Positions 32,652 to 44,900 of a DNA stretch of 64,000 nt are shown piece by piece. This DNA is from Datisca glomerata. Taxonomy: Eukaryota > Streptophyta > Magnoliopsida > Cucurbitales > Datiscaceae. A program made the translations under genes and the position numbers. The stretch is from the NCBI GenBank assembly GCA_003255025.1, contig QANY01009317.1:62001-126000 (forward strand), read 5' to 3'. Each line of letters starts with the position of its first letter. Position 1 is the first letter of the stretch. The notes under the pieces are model-generated. The model did no database searches, was not told the origin of the DNA, and was given only the letters and a program-made list of their open reading frames with translations.

Positions 32652-32739
32652 CAAAAGTGGTATCAAAAATCGGTTCAAGCTTCATAGTTAAAAGAATCTT
32701 GATAAGTTAAGATTGTTATCTAAAAATCATGAAACTATC

Positions 32740-33565
32740 AAGAAAGCTTCAAATTGGCTACTACCTCTACCAAACATGATATTGAAAAGTTTGATGGCAC
32801 AAACGACTTTGCCATATGATAAATGAAGATGCTAGCACTCTTGGGGAACTTAGGACTGGATGAGGTACTCGAAGGGAAAAGTAAGATGCCAGCTAGTTAT
32901 TCTGAAGAAAAAAAGAAAGATATAATGAAGATGGCATACAACACTTTTGATTATGAGTTTGAGTGACAAAGTCTTAAGAGAGATAACTAAGATGAAAATA
33001 TTGACAATGGTTTGGCTTAAGCTTGAGAGCCTGTACATGACAAAGGATTGTCTAGCAGGCTGTATCTCAAGGCTAAGTTCTTCTTGTACAAAATGGCAGA
33101 GGAAAAGAATCTTCAAGATCACATTGATGAGTTCAAGAAGCTATGTCTTGACCTTGAGAATATACAAGTAGAATATGATGATGAGATAAAGCCTTAATGT
33201 TGTAAAATTCTCTACCAAGTTCCTATGAAACCTTTGTAGATATTCTCAAACATGGCAGGGAAACACTGTCACTCAAAGATGTAGTAGAAGCTCTAAATTC
33301 TAAGGAACTAAAAAGGAAGCATGATCAAAAGGACTCCAGTAAGGAGAGTCTGACAATAAGAGGAATAATAGAGAAGAAAGAATTCAGAGGAAGAAGCAAG
33401 TCTAGATCCAAGTCTAAGAATGGTAAAAACAGTAAGAAAGTGAGATGTTATCACTGTCATGAGGAGGGACATATAACAAGACTATGTACTAAGAGAAAGA
33501 AGGACCTTAAAGCAAAAGAAGGAGTTGATGGTGATGCTACAATACAAGGATGGGTATGAAAGGGC
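32740..33565 (+). pseudogene. copia D gag
   Basis: TKHDIEKFDGTNDFAI (about 32770) is the N-terminal gag block KFDGxNFxxWK. It is followed by LSDKVLREI, LKAKFFLYKMAEEKNLQDHI and LPSSYETFVDIL, the usual order. The CCHC knuckle CYHCHEEGHITRLC is intact at 33446-33487. Frameshifts and stops (for example at about 32815 and 33196) break the frame. Confidence 0.88.
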
Positions 33566-34560
33566 TGATGTCTATGTTGTAGCAACTAAAAACTCTGAAA
33601 AATAGTGAATCCTAGAATCTGGGTGTTCTTTTCACATGACACCAAATAGAGACTGGTTTGAGACATTCTCTAGACATGATGGTGGTCGAGTATTACTTGG
33701 AGATAATAAGGAATGAAAAATTACAGCATCAGGTACCATCAGAATTAGGACTCATGATGGTTCTGAGAGAAGTTTGAAAAAAGTAAGGTTTCTACCTGAC
33801 CTTAAAAGGAACTTAATATTACTTTGGAGTCCTAGATGAGAATGGCTACACCCATAAGGGAGAAAATGGAATTCTTAATATTTCTAAACGCTCCATGGCC
33901 GTTATGAAAGGAGTTAAGGAAAATGGCCTCTATGTACTACGGGGCAATACATTCATTGGTGCAGCAAACACTGCTACTGCATTAGAAACAGATAAACCAA
34001 CTCTGTGGCATAAAAGATTGGGGCATCTGAGTGAAAAGGGCTGCAAGAACTTGAACAACAGGAGTTGTTTAATGAGACAAGCTGGACAGATTGAAATTCT
34101 ATGAACATTGTGTCTATGGAAAAGCAACCAGAGTTAAGTTTAGCTCAACTTCTCATAAAACACAAGAGATTCTGAGTTATATACACTAAGATCTCTAGGG
34201 ACCATCTACTACTGAATCACTAAGTGGAGGAAGGCACTTCATTTCTATCATTGATGATTGCGCTAGGAAAGTTTGGGTTTACATTCTTAAATTTAAGAAT
34301 GAAGCTTTCCAAAAGTACAAAGACTGGAAAAAAATAATAGAGCTGCAAGTAGGGAAAAAGGTTAAGAAACAGAGAATAAACAATGGGCTGGAATATAGTG
34401 ATGAGTTCAATAGGTTTTTAAGGATGAGGGTATGGTAAGACACAAAATAGTACCACATACTCCACAAAAAATGGACTAGAAGAAAGAATGAATAGGACAC
34501 TATTGGAAAGGGTAAGGGGTATGCTATCTTATGCTAACCTACCTACGAAATCTTAGGCAG
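33566..34560 (+). pseudogene. copia D protease and integrase
   Basis: The protease site reads [17 protein letters not shown]; the catalytic Asp of LDSG is Glu (codon 33615-33617), and a stop replaces the usual preceding Trp. VRFLPDLKRNLI follows. The GAG-pre-integrase block LWHKRLGHLSEKGCKNL is at about 34000-34055. Integrase core sequence follows (SIIDDCARKVWVY at 34245-34280; ERMNRTLLERVRGML-like block near 34480-34525) with several stops. Confidence 0.85.
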
Positions 34561-34599
34561 AAGCTGCCAACACTGATGCATATCTTATAAACAGGTTTC

Positions 34600-36060
34600 C
34601 CTCAACAACATTGGATTTCAAAATAATAGATGAGATGTGGACATGTTCTCCACCACATCTATCTCACCTTAAAGTATTTAGTTGTGTGGCCTTTGCACGC
34701 ATCAAAAAGGAAAATTGGATCCTAGAGCTAAAAGGTGCATGTTTATAGGCTATCTTGAATGAGTATAAGGATACAAATTGTGGTTCTCTGAACTAAACAT
34801 GTCCAAGAGTTTTATAAGAATAGATGTCACATTCAGAGAAAATGAAATATTTATGAACAGCCACAAACCACCTGATCAACTAGAAACTATGAATGACATT
34901 GACATTGGATTTGAGGTGGAGCGTGGAAGCACAAGTAAAGAACCAGAAACATTAGGTTCTATAAACTCAGATATTGGACCAAGAAATGAATACCAAGGTC
35001 AATTAGAAGCCTAAGATGATTAAGAGGACCAAAGTGAATATCAACTTGCAAGAGACAGAAACAGAAGGCATCACATAGCTCTTGCCAGGTATGGTTATGC
35101 AGATCTCATTGCATTTGCCTTGACATTGGTTGATGACCTAGATGAATCAAAACCTAGAACCTTTCACGATTCTATGAAGAGCCAAAATAGAAAGCAATGG
35201 TTGGAAGCTATGAAGGAGGAAATGAACTCTTTGAATAAGAATCATACTTGGGTTGTCATTGACAAATCGGAAGGACAAAATATAGTAGGCGGCAAATAGA
35301 TCTACAAGCTAAAACGAGGAATCCCAGGAGCTGAAATTTCTAGATTTAAGGCCAGAATGGTGGCCAAGGGGTTTATTCAGAGATAGGGCATATACTACTA
35401 TGAAATTTACTCACCTATGATGAAGTATACCTCAATTAGACTAATTCTAGCTCTAGTCACTCAATATAGACTAGAACTAGAACAAATGAATGAAAAAACT
35501 GCTTTCTACATGAAAACTTGGAAGAAAAAAAATTTTCGTGGCTCAACCTGATGGATTTGTAAGGAAATGAGAAAATAAGGTATGTCTTTTCAAGAAATCC
35601 CTTTATGGTTTGAAACAGAGTCCTAGACAATGGTACCTTAGATTTGATGAGTTTATGATGAGAAATGAGTTCATTTGGAGTATGCATGACAGTTGTGTAT
35701 ACTGCAAGGGTGTTGAAAATGAAACAAGGTTATACTTGTTACTTTATATAAAAGATATGCTTATTACTTCATCTGATAGAGTAAAGATTAAAGAGCTTAA
35801 AACACAACTTCATGGGGAATTTGAGATGAAAGACTTGGAGGAAGCCATAAGAATACTTGGGATGTACATATGTAAGGATAAGGTGAAAAACAAATTGTTT
35901 ATTCACCAGAGAGACTACATTAATAAGGTATTGATGAAGTTTGGAATGGATGAATCTAAGCCAGTCAAAACTCCTCTAGCAACTCACTTCAAACTTCCAT
36001 CTAACCAATCACTTAAGACTAAGGAAGAACAAATCAAAATTGACAAAATTCCGTAGCAGA
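34600..36060 (+). pseudogene. copia D linker and reverse transcriptase
   Basis: The linker with PPDQLETMNDIDIGFE (34778-35014) is followed by the RT opening QWLEAMKEEMNSLNKN and HTWVV at about 35190-35250. KKSLYGLKQSPRQWYLRFDE is at 35590-35655. The catalytic box, normally YVDD, reads YIKD (35745-35756), which loses an essential Asp. LKTQLHGEFEMKDL and ILGMYICKDK follow. A clear dead copy. Confidence 0.88.
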
Positions 36061-36788
36061 TGCTGTTGGAAGCCTTATGTATATCATGTTCTGCACAAGA
36101 CCAAATTTAGCCTATGCAGTAAGCCTTGTAAGCAGGTTTATGGCTAAGTCTTGGAAGGATCATTGAGAAGCTGTAAAGTGGACCAAGAGATATTTGAGAG
36201 GAATAACTGGACATGGTTTGATGTTTGAGAAAAGGAATGCAGAAGGAGAAATCATTCTAGGCTATGTTGACTCTGACTTTGCAGGATACCTAGACAAGAA
36301 AATGTCTTTGATAGGGTATGTGCTCATTATTTTTATTGCACTGTGAGCTGGAAAGCCACACTTCAACCTGTGGTGACCCTATCTACAACAGAAGCTGAGT
36401 ATATTGCAGCTACTGAAGCAGTTAAGGAAGCTTTATGGCTTAAGAAAATTGTAGAAGAACTTGACATCAAATAGAACAGTATAACAATGACAACCATAGT
36501 GCAATTCACTTAAAAATAAACCATATACACCAGGAGAGGAAAAAGTACATTGACATAAGGCTGCACTTTATCAGGGATGTGATCTATGCAGGGAAGGTAA
36601 TAGTGAAAAAAATCCACACTGATGATAACCCTGTAGATATAATCACTAAGTCTGTCACATGGGTTAAGTTTGAGCACTACTTAAACTTAATAAATGTGAA
36701 GTCTGTCTCAGGCTTAAGTCTGAGGGTCAACTAAAGAAATTTAAGGTTTGGGAGGCCCTAACTAAAGCTTAATTCAAGGTGGAGATTT
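36061..36788 (+). pseudogene. copia D RNase H and 3' end
   Basis: AVGSLMYIMFCTRPNLAYAV (36062-36125), [14 protein letters not shown] (36253-36295) and [19 protein letters not shown] (36386-36440) are the RNase H blocks, followed by HQERKKYIDIRLHFIRDV-like sequence at 36527-36580. The polypurine tract is at about 36775-36787. Confidence 0.85.
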
Positions 36789-37322
36789 TATAAACGGTGA
36801 ATAAACTTAAGTTAGTATTTCACTAGCTTTGACCAAAATAACTTTGACAGTTACTGATTATCACCAAGTCAGTGAGGTAGGACCCGAACTACTAAAATCT
36901 GGTATTCTAACTACCTCAGCATCAACACATATATAAATTCACTTAGGACCAGAATCCAGGATACATTTGTTTATTCTGATCCTAGATAAGCAAGAAAGAA
37001 AGGCATAAGAAGCAAGAACATAAAAATGATAAATATGTAACTCAAAGGAAGCATCGATGAAGGTCTATTACCAGAGATTTGAAGCTAAGTGAGGGAGAGT
37101 TTGTATTATGTACTTTTTGTATACTTGAGCCTTTGTATTTCTCTATAATCGGTTGGACTCCAAAGCTAGTAGATTGTCTTCTCTGACAACTGGATGTAGG
37201 TTTCCCTTTTCTGGAAACAAACAAGTATAAGTGCTTTGTGTATTCTTCTCCTCTCTTCTTCTTCTCCATTTTCATGTTGATTAATCTTCACAATAAACCC
37301 TCGGTTATGCTATATTTCATAA
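36789..37322 (+). repeat. 3' LTR of copia D
   Basis: 534 bp, starting TATAAACGGTGAATAAAC and ending TTTCATAA, homologous to the 5' LTR. The second TAGAT follows directly, then LINE leader sequence resumes. Confidence 0.92.
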
Positions 37323-37399
37323 TAGATTACAACTATAGTAAGGAAATTTCTCCTTAGTCTATTCTTCATGGTTTGTTTTCTTTTAAGTTTCTGGCTTGA

Positions 37400-38640
37400 G
37401 CATTTTGGTTTTGCACGCAATGGCATGTTTCTGGACCATCTTCTTCATCATGGAGGGTCTTTGTGAAGTCTTTAAGAACATGTTAAATCTCGATGACTTA
37501 TTGTAAGAATCATAAAGTAAAAAAGTTTGGTTAGTTAGCAAGTTAATTATTGATGGAGGTGTTAACATATATGCAAAGACAAATGTTCCATGGAAAATCT
37601 ATGGAATTGAGGAATATATGAAAATAAAGGTGTTGTGCAAAAATATTTTCTTATACAAAAAAAAGAGTAGTAGGGATGTTCACAAATTGAAGCCAAGAGT
37701 CCTTGGTGCTTTAATTATAGTACTTTGGTATTGAATAAATATGAAGCCAATTCTCACGTAGCAAATAAATTTTTTTATTATTGTCCTATCTGGCTACAGA
37801 TTCAGGATCTACCTTTAAAAGATTAGTATCTCAAGTTGGTAATTTAATGGAGGTGGTTGAGTACACATCGATAGATATCTTGTGAGATCGGTAAGAGCTA
37901 GAGTCTTGTGTGATATCAATAAGTCTATATTGCCTGGAGTTTAGGTTAAAAGAAAGAACAAGTCTCATATATGGATATAATTCAAGTATGAGAGATTTCC
38001 TCAGTTCTGCTTTAGCTATGGGATTATTTTTCATGATCTTAAAAGCTGTAAACGAAAAGAGATAAGAAGAGGAGAATAGTTCCTATTTAGGAAGTGGCTC
38101 AGATTTGAGTCTAACTTTAGAACTCTTGCACATGTAAAGATGTTTCATCTTAAGGACAATGAGGGATGCAGGGTTACAAATGATTTCACCAGCTACAATT
38201 TAAGGACCTAAAATCAAGAATTGCATAAGAAGACTAATATAGACTCCAATAATCAACATGGAAAAATAGAGCGTGTCCAAGAATTTTGTTGATGTTTCAA
38301 GGCAGAGTCCAGGTAAGTCTATAGATACAACTATTGAATCTGGACAGTGAGTTATTAACCTCTATTTACCTAGTTTTGAAAATGTTATCTTTTCTTCTTC
38401 TAAAAGAGACAATATGAGGATTATGAATCTGAATATAGCAAGAATAGTCAATACTTTAAGAGATCTTCAAATAATAGTAGAATTAATAGAAATAAAGGCC
38501 AAGAATTGAATCAGAAGAATCGATTGCGGGTATGAGTTTTCAAGTTATGTTGTCTTTGACTATAGTAGATCTAAGTATGTATTCTGATAATGGGATTAGT
38601 ATGGCTTGCCAAGTCAAGCTATATCAGAGTCAATGAGTAT
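37400..38640 (+). pseudogene. LINE ORF1 remnant
   Basis: Across frames it reads VGNLMEVVEYTSIDI, SILPGVVKRKNKSHIW-like sequence and VKYERFPQFCFSYG followed by FHDLKSC (about 37950-38050). This is the plant L1 ORF1 pattern: RIRVxxDVxxPLxRGVxV, then YERLPxFCxxCGxxGHxxxxC. The second Cys of the knuckle is Tyr. Stops are common. ORF1 proteins of this type bind the element's RNA. Confidence 0.7.
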
Positions 38641-39640
38641 ACTAGTTTAGAACTGTAAATGATTGGGTAACATGACAATTATGGCTTTGAAGGATGCACT
38701 CATCCAGTTTAATCCCAATCCTTTTTACCTTTTAGAAACAAAAATGAAAATGTCTCAGGCTAAACTTTTGTTGAGGATGTGGAGGTTTGATCACTGTCAT
38801 GTTGTTGATCCAATTGGTATATCTGGAGGAATGTTGATTTGTTGGAACCAGGGTGTTAATGTTAAAAGTCTTTCTAATACTATTAACATCATAGATCAGG
38901 GTATTGAAGGTTGGGATAGAATTACTTTTTCTATAGGTATAGGGACTTGAGAAAAAGATGGCTTCAGTATGACAATTTGTCTTGTTCTAACCAAGGTGGA
39001 TCTAAACCTTGGTTAGTAGCTGGGGATTTTAATAATTTGTTAAGCATAGAAGAGAAGTCTGGAATGAATATGTTTGATTTTAGTAGGGCTAGGAAACTTA
39101 ATTCTTTTATTAACTCTTGTGGTGTTATGGATGTACATACAAAATGTAACATTTTACTTGGAGGAATGAGAAACAATGGGCAAACTTTATTCCAGAAAGA
39201 TCGAATAGAATACTTATTAATGATACTTTTTTGAATTCGTTTCCTACTTTAGAGGTTCAAATACCTCCTAATATAGGTTCTAACCATAATATCTTAATTA
39301 TTTCTCTTGAGAAGATAATTCCTAAACGTGCTAAAAAGTTTAAACTTGAGGCTAAATGGTTACTTGAAGATGACTTTGATGGGGTTATTTTTCATAGTTG
39401 GAAGAGATATGATTTTAATAATGGTATGGGTAATTTTATTAATAAGTTTAAAGAATGGGAAAATGATATTTTAAGAGTCGGAATAGAAATATTAGAGGTA
39501 AGCCAAAGATGCAACTTAATCAACTAAATGATGACTTGTCTCTATTAGATGTTGAGGTGGAGGATGATAGGTTAAAGAGGAGTGTAATTACGTGCAATAT
39601 TAATAGGATTTGGAAAATAGAGAATGTTTATTAGGATGAA
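38641..39640 (+). pseudogene. LINE ORF2: endonuclease domain
   Basis: LGNMTIMALKDALIQFNP and YLLETKM (38655-38745) match the opening of the apurinic-like endonuclease (NxRGLGN...LxETK, catalytic Glu kept). DPIGISGGMLICWNQ (38808-38855), KPWLVAGDFNNLLSIEEKSG (39005-39065; GDFN kept) and GSNHNILIISLE (39277-39315) follow; the last is SDH in active enzymes but SNH here. The frame breaks at 38949 and 39234. Confidence 0.85.
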
Positions 39641-42060
39641 AGGGCTATGATTAATTGGCTTAAAGTTGGTGACAAAACACTAGTTTTTTTTATAAATTTG
39701 TGCTTAAAAGGAGAATCATGAACAATATTGTGAGATTAAAGGATATTGATGGTTTGTGGCACGAAGATGAGAATAAGATTATTGAAATTATCGACTATCA
39801 TTTTACTAAAAATTTTAAGTCAGAGCCTAGTTCATATGAGGGGCGGGTTCTTAATCATGTAAGTATGGTTGTTAGTATTGAGGATAATGAGAGGTTGATT
39901 GCTAGTGTTTCTTTTGAGGAAGTAAAGGATGTTGTGTTTGATTTAGGGCTCACAAGGCAGTGGCCCTGATGGTATCCATGGTTTTTGCTAGATGTGTGGA
40001 ATGTAGTTGAGGATTTTTTTTTTATAATTGTTATCTTCCTAAATCAATGAAAGGGACTAATGTTACCCTTATCTCTAAAGCTCAACAACCTGAAAAATCG
40101 TTCACAATTTAGACCTAGTGCTTTATGCAATTTTTTCTACAAAATTATCTCAAAATTTTTATCTAATAGATTGAGAAGTCTGTTAGGTGATGTTATTTCT
40201 GAATCTTAGGGTACCTTTGTGAATGGTAAGCAAATTCAGCATATTCTCTATTTTCTAAAAAAAAATTATCATATGAAGAAATGGAAAAAGTGTAGGAAGG
40301 AAGTAGTGATACTTAAGACAGATTTGTCAAAACCTACGACAGGGTTAATTGGGGTTTTCCAAAAAATTCATTTTTGAAAATGGGCTTTGATCATAAATTG
40401 ATTAGGTGGATTACAATTTGTATAACTACAGTCGGTTATAAGCTATGTATTAATGGTGATCATAAAATTAAAATTAAGCTTAATAGGAGTTTGAGACTTT
40501 ATCACCATTTTTATTCATTATAGTGGTTGAGAGTCTATCAAGATGCATAAATTGGGCGACTAAGAAAGGTTTAATGAAACTCATTACCCTGAAAAGAGGT
40601 AGTCCTTATATTACTCATCTTCTCGTTGCTGATGATAGTTTGTTTATCTCTGATGTGAATTTTAACTGTCGTATTAATCTAAATTTGTATATTAAGGGAT
40701 ATTACAATGCTTCTGGGTAGAGAGTTAGTATGGACAAGAGCAGCCTTTGATTCAGTGGAAATGTGTCTGATAGTAGGAAAGAGGCTGTCCTTAGAATCTT
40801 TAATATTCCCCTCAATGTTTATATTTAGGCATTCCTATTGGTCGGGGGAAATCCAAAGCTGATATTTATTTTCTTCTTTTGAAAAAATAGATAAAAGAAC
40901 ATCTTTGTGGAGTGGAAATTTTTTTATTGAAATCAGTAGCTCAAGTTTTACTATGTTAAATTATGAGTACTTTTAAACTCCCTAAAAGAATTTATCTAAA
41001 TCTTCAAGTTGTCATCATGAGACTCTGGTGGTCTATGGAGAAGATGGTATGACTAGTAGCAAAGATTGTGGTAGGCTAGGTTTTATGGATCTAGAGGATT
41101 TTAATTCCTAATTATTAGCTAAACAAGCATGACTTATTCTCAATAATATGGATAGTCTCATGCTAGGTTACTTAAGAGCATAAACTACCTTTTCAGAAGC
41201 TAAAGCTGGGAAATTAATTTCTTGGGCTTGGAAGAGTTTATCTCATGAGAAAGATGTTATTAGGGCACACTCTTATTGGAGAATTGGTAATGGTGCCTCT
41301 ATCAACATTTTAGAGTTCCTCTTGTGAATATGTATCAAATCATATATTACCTAGTTCTGCTAGCTGGAAAAGAGACCTAGTAAGTTTCTTCTTCCCTCCC
41401 TGGATTGCTAAATGTATCTTTTATATTCCAATAACCAATTGCATAATGAGTGATAAGTTAATATGGCCTAATAAAAAAGGAGAATTTATAGTGAAGGCAT
41501 GCTAACATTTCTTACACACTTTGAAATTGCAGAGTCAAGACAAGAGCTCCTCTTCTAATACGTCAGTCAACTCTAAGATCAATTTTTTCTTATGGAGGGC
41601 TACTCAAAATTATCTTCCAACTAAGCAAGTCCTATTCAAAAAACGCATCACATATGTCCTACATGTTTGCAGGAAGAAGAGAGTCTTTATCATACCTTTA
41701 GTAAGCTGTAGATGGAGCAAACTATCTTGGTTTAGTTCCCAACTCAACTTCAGTCTAGAAGCTCTTTGTACAACTTTGGAACTTGAATTAATGAGAAGTT
41801 AGAAGCCCTAAAGATTCATCCTGACAATGATAATGAAACACTCTCCTTATTCTTTTATATCTGCTAGAGAATTTGGAAAGGAAGAAACGAATACGGTTTT
41901 TGGGAGAAAGATTTGCAATCATATTGAAACTGTGCAGTACTCAGGCAAACATGCATGAAATTTTTACAAGGAAATACTAATTACTTATTTGGTGTTCATC
42001 ATTTTGCTCCCATAGAGGATGATTCTCAGGCCTTAACAAAAATAAGAAACATTTAGAGAA
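39641..42060 (+). pseudogene. LINE ORF2: reverse transcriptase and C-terminal region
   Basis: NWLKVGDKTLVFFINLCLK (39653-39705) and INNIVRLKDIDGLWHEDE (39715-39775, first residue approximate) are the blocks just before RT. GPDGIHGF is at about 39962-39987; ISKAQQPEKSF at about 40070-40100. The catalytic region THLLVADDSLFISDVN is at 40613-40662 and keeps ADD. The C-terminal reverse-transcriptase zinc-binding-like block (INFFLWRATQNYLPTKQVL) is at 41578-41635. Many stops. Confidence 0.82.
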
Positions 42061-42110
42061 ACACATAAATTTGGATACTGTTATTTTTTATATAAAACCT
42101 TAACAGAAAA

Positions 42111-42901
42111 GATTATTCCCTCATTCAATGAAAGATTAAAGAAAAGCAAGAAATATAATTGATGAAGGAAATTAATTTACAAATTTATATTTTTATATTA
42201 AATAAAATGACATAATATGTGTATTGAGTATGTTTAAGTAGAATGAAAGGAATAACACGTGACATGTGAGACAATAACTCCTTGAGATGATGTTTATTTT
42301 CTTATTTTCTCCTAGTAACCAAGCACATTTAAATGAAAGTAAACATAATATGTGTCTATATCTATGTCTATACCATTTTAGAGTAAGTGATAGTTTTTGC
42401 CTTGGAAAATTTGCAATTTGCACATGATTAAGTTCTAGGCAATCTTTTTAGTGATATAATTTAATCTAAATTCATTATTAGGTGAAGAATAAAAAGAAAA
42501 TAAGACTGCTACAAGTTATTTTTTTTTAATGTAGATTATAATATCAACAAGATTAAATGGAATTTTAATTGGAGACGTTTGTGCGTAATATACTAAATTC
42601 ATATTAAACACCATATAAACTGATTAAGCAATATAAACCTTGAAATATTATAGTTGATATACAGAGTAGTGAAATTTCAAAATCGTTAAGTTGTAGCTCT
42701 TGATTCAGAATAAGTAATATAACAATGTAATTAGTTATTAAAAATAAAATATTGACGCACCTAAATCACATAATTAAGATTACAGCTGTAATCTTATGTG
42801 AATAATTTTTTTTTGAAGGCATTCTTTGTAATGTAAAATTCTTTAGTAACATCTTGACTTATTTTCATAAAACATCTTTCAAACGTTTAATTGTCTAATA
42901 C
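42111..42901. other. Non-coding AT-rich stretch
   Basis: No gene or repeat recognised between the LINE 3' end and SINE copy B. Confidence 0.5.
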
Positions 42902-43016
42902 TTTTTTTTGTCAAACTTACATTACAAATTTTAAAGAGAATGAGGGAATATGACTCGAACTCACGACCTCTAAAATATAGGTATGGGGGCTTAAACAACT
43001 ACGTCAACCCAACTTG
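42902..43016 (-). mobile_element. tRNA-related SINE, copy B
   Basis: On minus it begins CAAGTTGGGTTGACGTAG, has box A-like ACGTAGTTGTTTAAGC, box B-like GAGTTCGAGTC (about 42953-42963) and an A8 tail (42902-42909). It aligns along its whole length with copy A at 25997-26115. Flanks share GTATTA at both sides, possibly a worn target duplication. No coding capacity. Confidence 0.8.
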
Positions 43017-43203
43017 TCATCTTTAATACCTATTTCGTTAGTTGTGAATGGAGAAATGTGATTTTATTGGCAGTGCTTTTTTTTTACTTTTTGGAAGTGT
43101 TGTTAATCAAATTAATTTAACGGCGACTGAGATTTAAATGTATTTAGTTTCATTGAATTAGAGTGACAAACATGATATAACATAAAGCAAATTTGACTAA
43201 TAT

Positions 43204-43464
43204 AGTTGAGATTGGTGGTTCTACATTGTAAAATTAGTGCTATCTCACCTCACAGCTGAGCAGCAAAATATATTAACCATAAAAGGAGAGTTTGTTACAA
43301 GAGAAATGATTACAGAAGATTGCGCAAGAGGAGCATGGGAGAATTACAAAGTCTAACAGTCAATCACAACCAAGAATGTCTAACTAACTCTTGCAGTAAT
43401 AATCGGTGCTGACATAGTAGTATAAAGGGAAGACTGCTGAGGTGGTTGAATATGTGGCTTAACA
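43204..43464 (-). repeat. 3' LTR of copia E
   Basis: 261 bp. On minus it starts TGTTAAGCCACATATTC and ends CAATCTCAACT. Clearly homologous to 47871-48120; an extra TGAATATGTGGC-like segment accounts for the length difference. Confidence 0.93.
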
Positions 43465-43469
43465 TCCCC

Positions 43470-44060
43470 CCTCAAGCTCAAGGGGGTGTTAACCGCATTG
43501 AGCTTGTTCTTGAAGAAGAGGAATAGAGAGCCGAAGAAGGGTTTGGTGAAGATGTCAGTAATCTGTTCTGCAAAGGGATATATTGTATTAAGAGTTGCTT
43601 GGCCATGACATTATCTCTGATGAAGTGAACATCAATTTTGATGTGCTTGGTTTTGGCATGTTGAACAAGGTTGGAAGCCAGAGAAGAAGCACTTTGATTA
43701 TCACACTAGAGCATGGGGGGGAGGAGACAGTGATATGTAGCTCATGGAGAAGAGATTGAAGCCAAGTTATCTCAGAGGCAGTATGAGAAAGGGCTCTATA
43801 CTCACTCTTAGTGCTTATGCTATAACTAGCTGCTTCTTGGAGGACCAAGAAATCGGACTGTCCACAAGATAGATTGCATACCCTCCAATAGATTTCCTAT
43901 CATCAATGCTCCCAGCCCAGTCTGCATCAGAAAACGCTGTGATAGAGTACTGATATGCTGGTTTGAGTAGAAGTCCCTCATTAACTGTGCCCTTTAGGTA
44001 CCTTAAGATGCGTTTACAGGCCTGCTAGTGAATGGTGGTGGGTTTGTGCATAAATTAATT
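43470..44060 (-). pseudogene. copia E RNase H
   Basis: [20 protein letters not shown] followed by LQSLLHELHI (43588-43848) is the catalytic-Glu block. Upstream [20 protein letters not shown] sequence (about 43900-43950) carries the first Asp. The C-terminal His-rich motif lies near 43600-43680. The usual WSSKKQ segment is disrupted. Confidence 0.85.
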
Positions 44061-44900
44061 GAGATTGGTGACTGCAAATTGTATATCAGGTTTGGTGATT
44101 GTGGCATACGGTAAGGCTCCCAAGATCCTCCTAAACAGTGTTATATCAGAAAGCAACTATCCTTCACTAACTGAAAGTTTGATGGATGGGGAAGCTGGTG
44201 TAGAACAAGCCTTGGCAGTAGTGAGAAAGGCTTTTGTAGCAGATCTTGAATGTAATTGGACTGGATAAACGTAACCCAGCAGAGGATGAAACCACTTCAA
44301 TACTAAGAAAGTTATGTATTTGGCCCATGTCCTTTAGACAGAACGTAGTATGAACATCAGTGATGAGATGCTCAATAAACCTATCATCATTACCAGTAAC
44401 TAGGATGTCATCCACGTAGGCTAAGATGTAGATCATCCGATTGTAATGATACAGAATAAACAGTGAAGTGTCTGAATGAGTGGATGTAAAACCTCTGTGA
44501 ATAAGGGAGGACTTTAGTCTGTCATACCATGATCCGGGTGCTTGCTTAAGCCCATAGAGAACTTTTCTTAGTTGACAAACATGATGAGGTTTATTAAGAT
44601 CAATGAAGCCCTCAAGTTAACTCATGAACACAGTTTCCTGTAGCCAGCCGTTAAAAAATGCATTGATGACATCAAGTTGGCGCACTTGCCATTTGATAGT
44701 CAAGGTTATTTTCAGAACTACTTTGATGGTTACAGGCTTTACAACATGACTAAACGTCTCAAAATAGTCAATCCCAGGAGTTTGGTGAAACCCTTTTACC
44801 ATAAGACGAGCTTTATGCCTTTACACAGTGCCTTTTGGGTGAAATTTTAGCTTAAATACCCATTTGTTGCCAACTAGATGCATGTCAGGTTGGTATGGGA
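44061..44900 (-). pseudogene. copia E reverse transcriptase
   Basis: MIYILAYVDDILVTGND (44380-44436) contains an intact YVDD box (44407-44418). FCLKDMGQIHNFLSIEV follows. The palm block QLDVINAFFNGWLQE (44640-44690) and the opening NKWVFKLKFHPKG (44825-44870) lie upstream. Frames change between pieces. Confidence 0.88.

Larger units (their letters stand above)
32124..37322 (+). mobile_element. Complete Ty1/copia element D (Tork-like), target duplication TAGAT
   Basis: Two LTRs (32124-32651, 528 bp; 36789-37322, 534 bp) flank gag-pol; duplications TAGAT at 32119-32123 and 37323-37327. The primer-binding site TGGTATCAAAAATC (about 32658) resembles the initiator tRNA-Met complement. The polypurine tract AAGGTGGAGAT precedes the 3' LTR. 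Gag-pol has stops, a changed protease site and a changed RT box, so it cannot move by itself. The LTRs start TAT, and end CATA or CATAA depending on how one shared A is assigned. Confidence 0.92.
31820..42110 (+). mobile_element. L1-type LINE retrotransposon, degraded and split by copia D
   Basis: Plus-strand element: a pyrimidine-rich leader (about 31820-32123), ORF1 (about 37560-38640) with the DUF4283/CCHC-like region, and ORF2 (about 38640-42060) with endonuclease, RT and C-terminal zinc-finger region. Copia D (32124-37322) interrupts the leader; TAGAT flanks that insertion on both sides. The exact 5' end and the 3' end (near 42110, AT-rich, no clean poly-A) are uncertain, and I could not identify the LINE's own target duplication. 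Stops are frequent in both ORFs. Confidence 0.75.
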
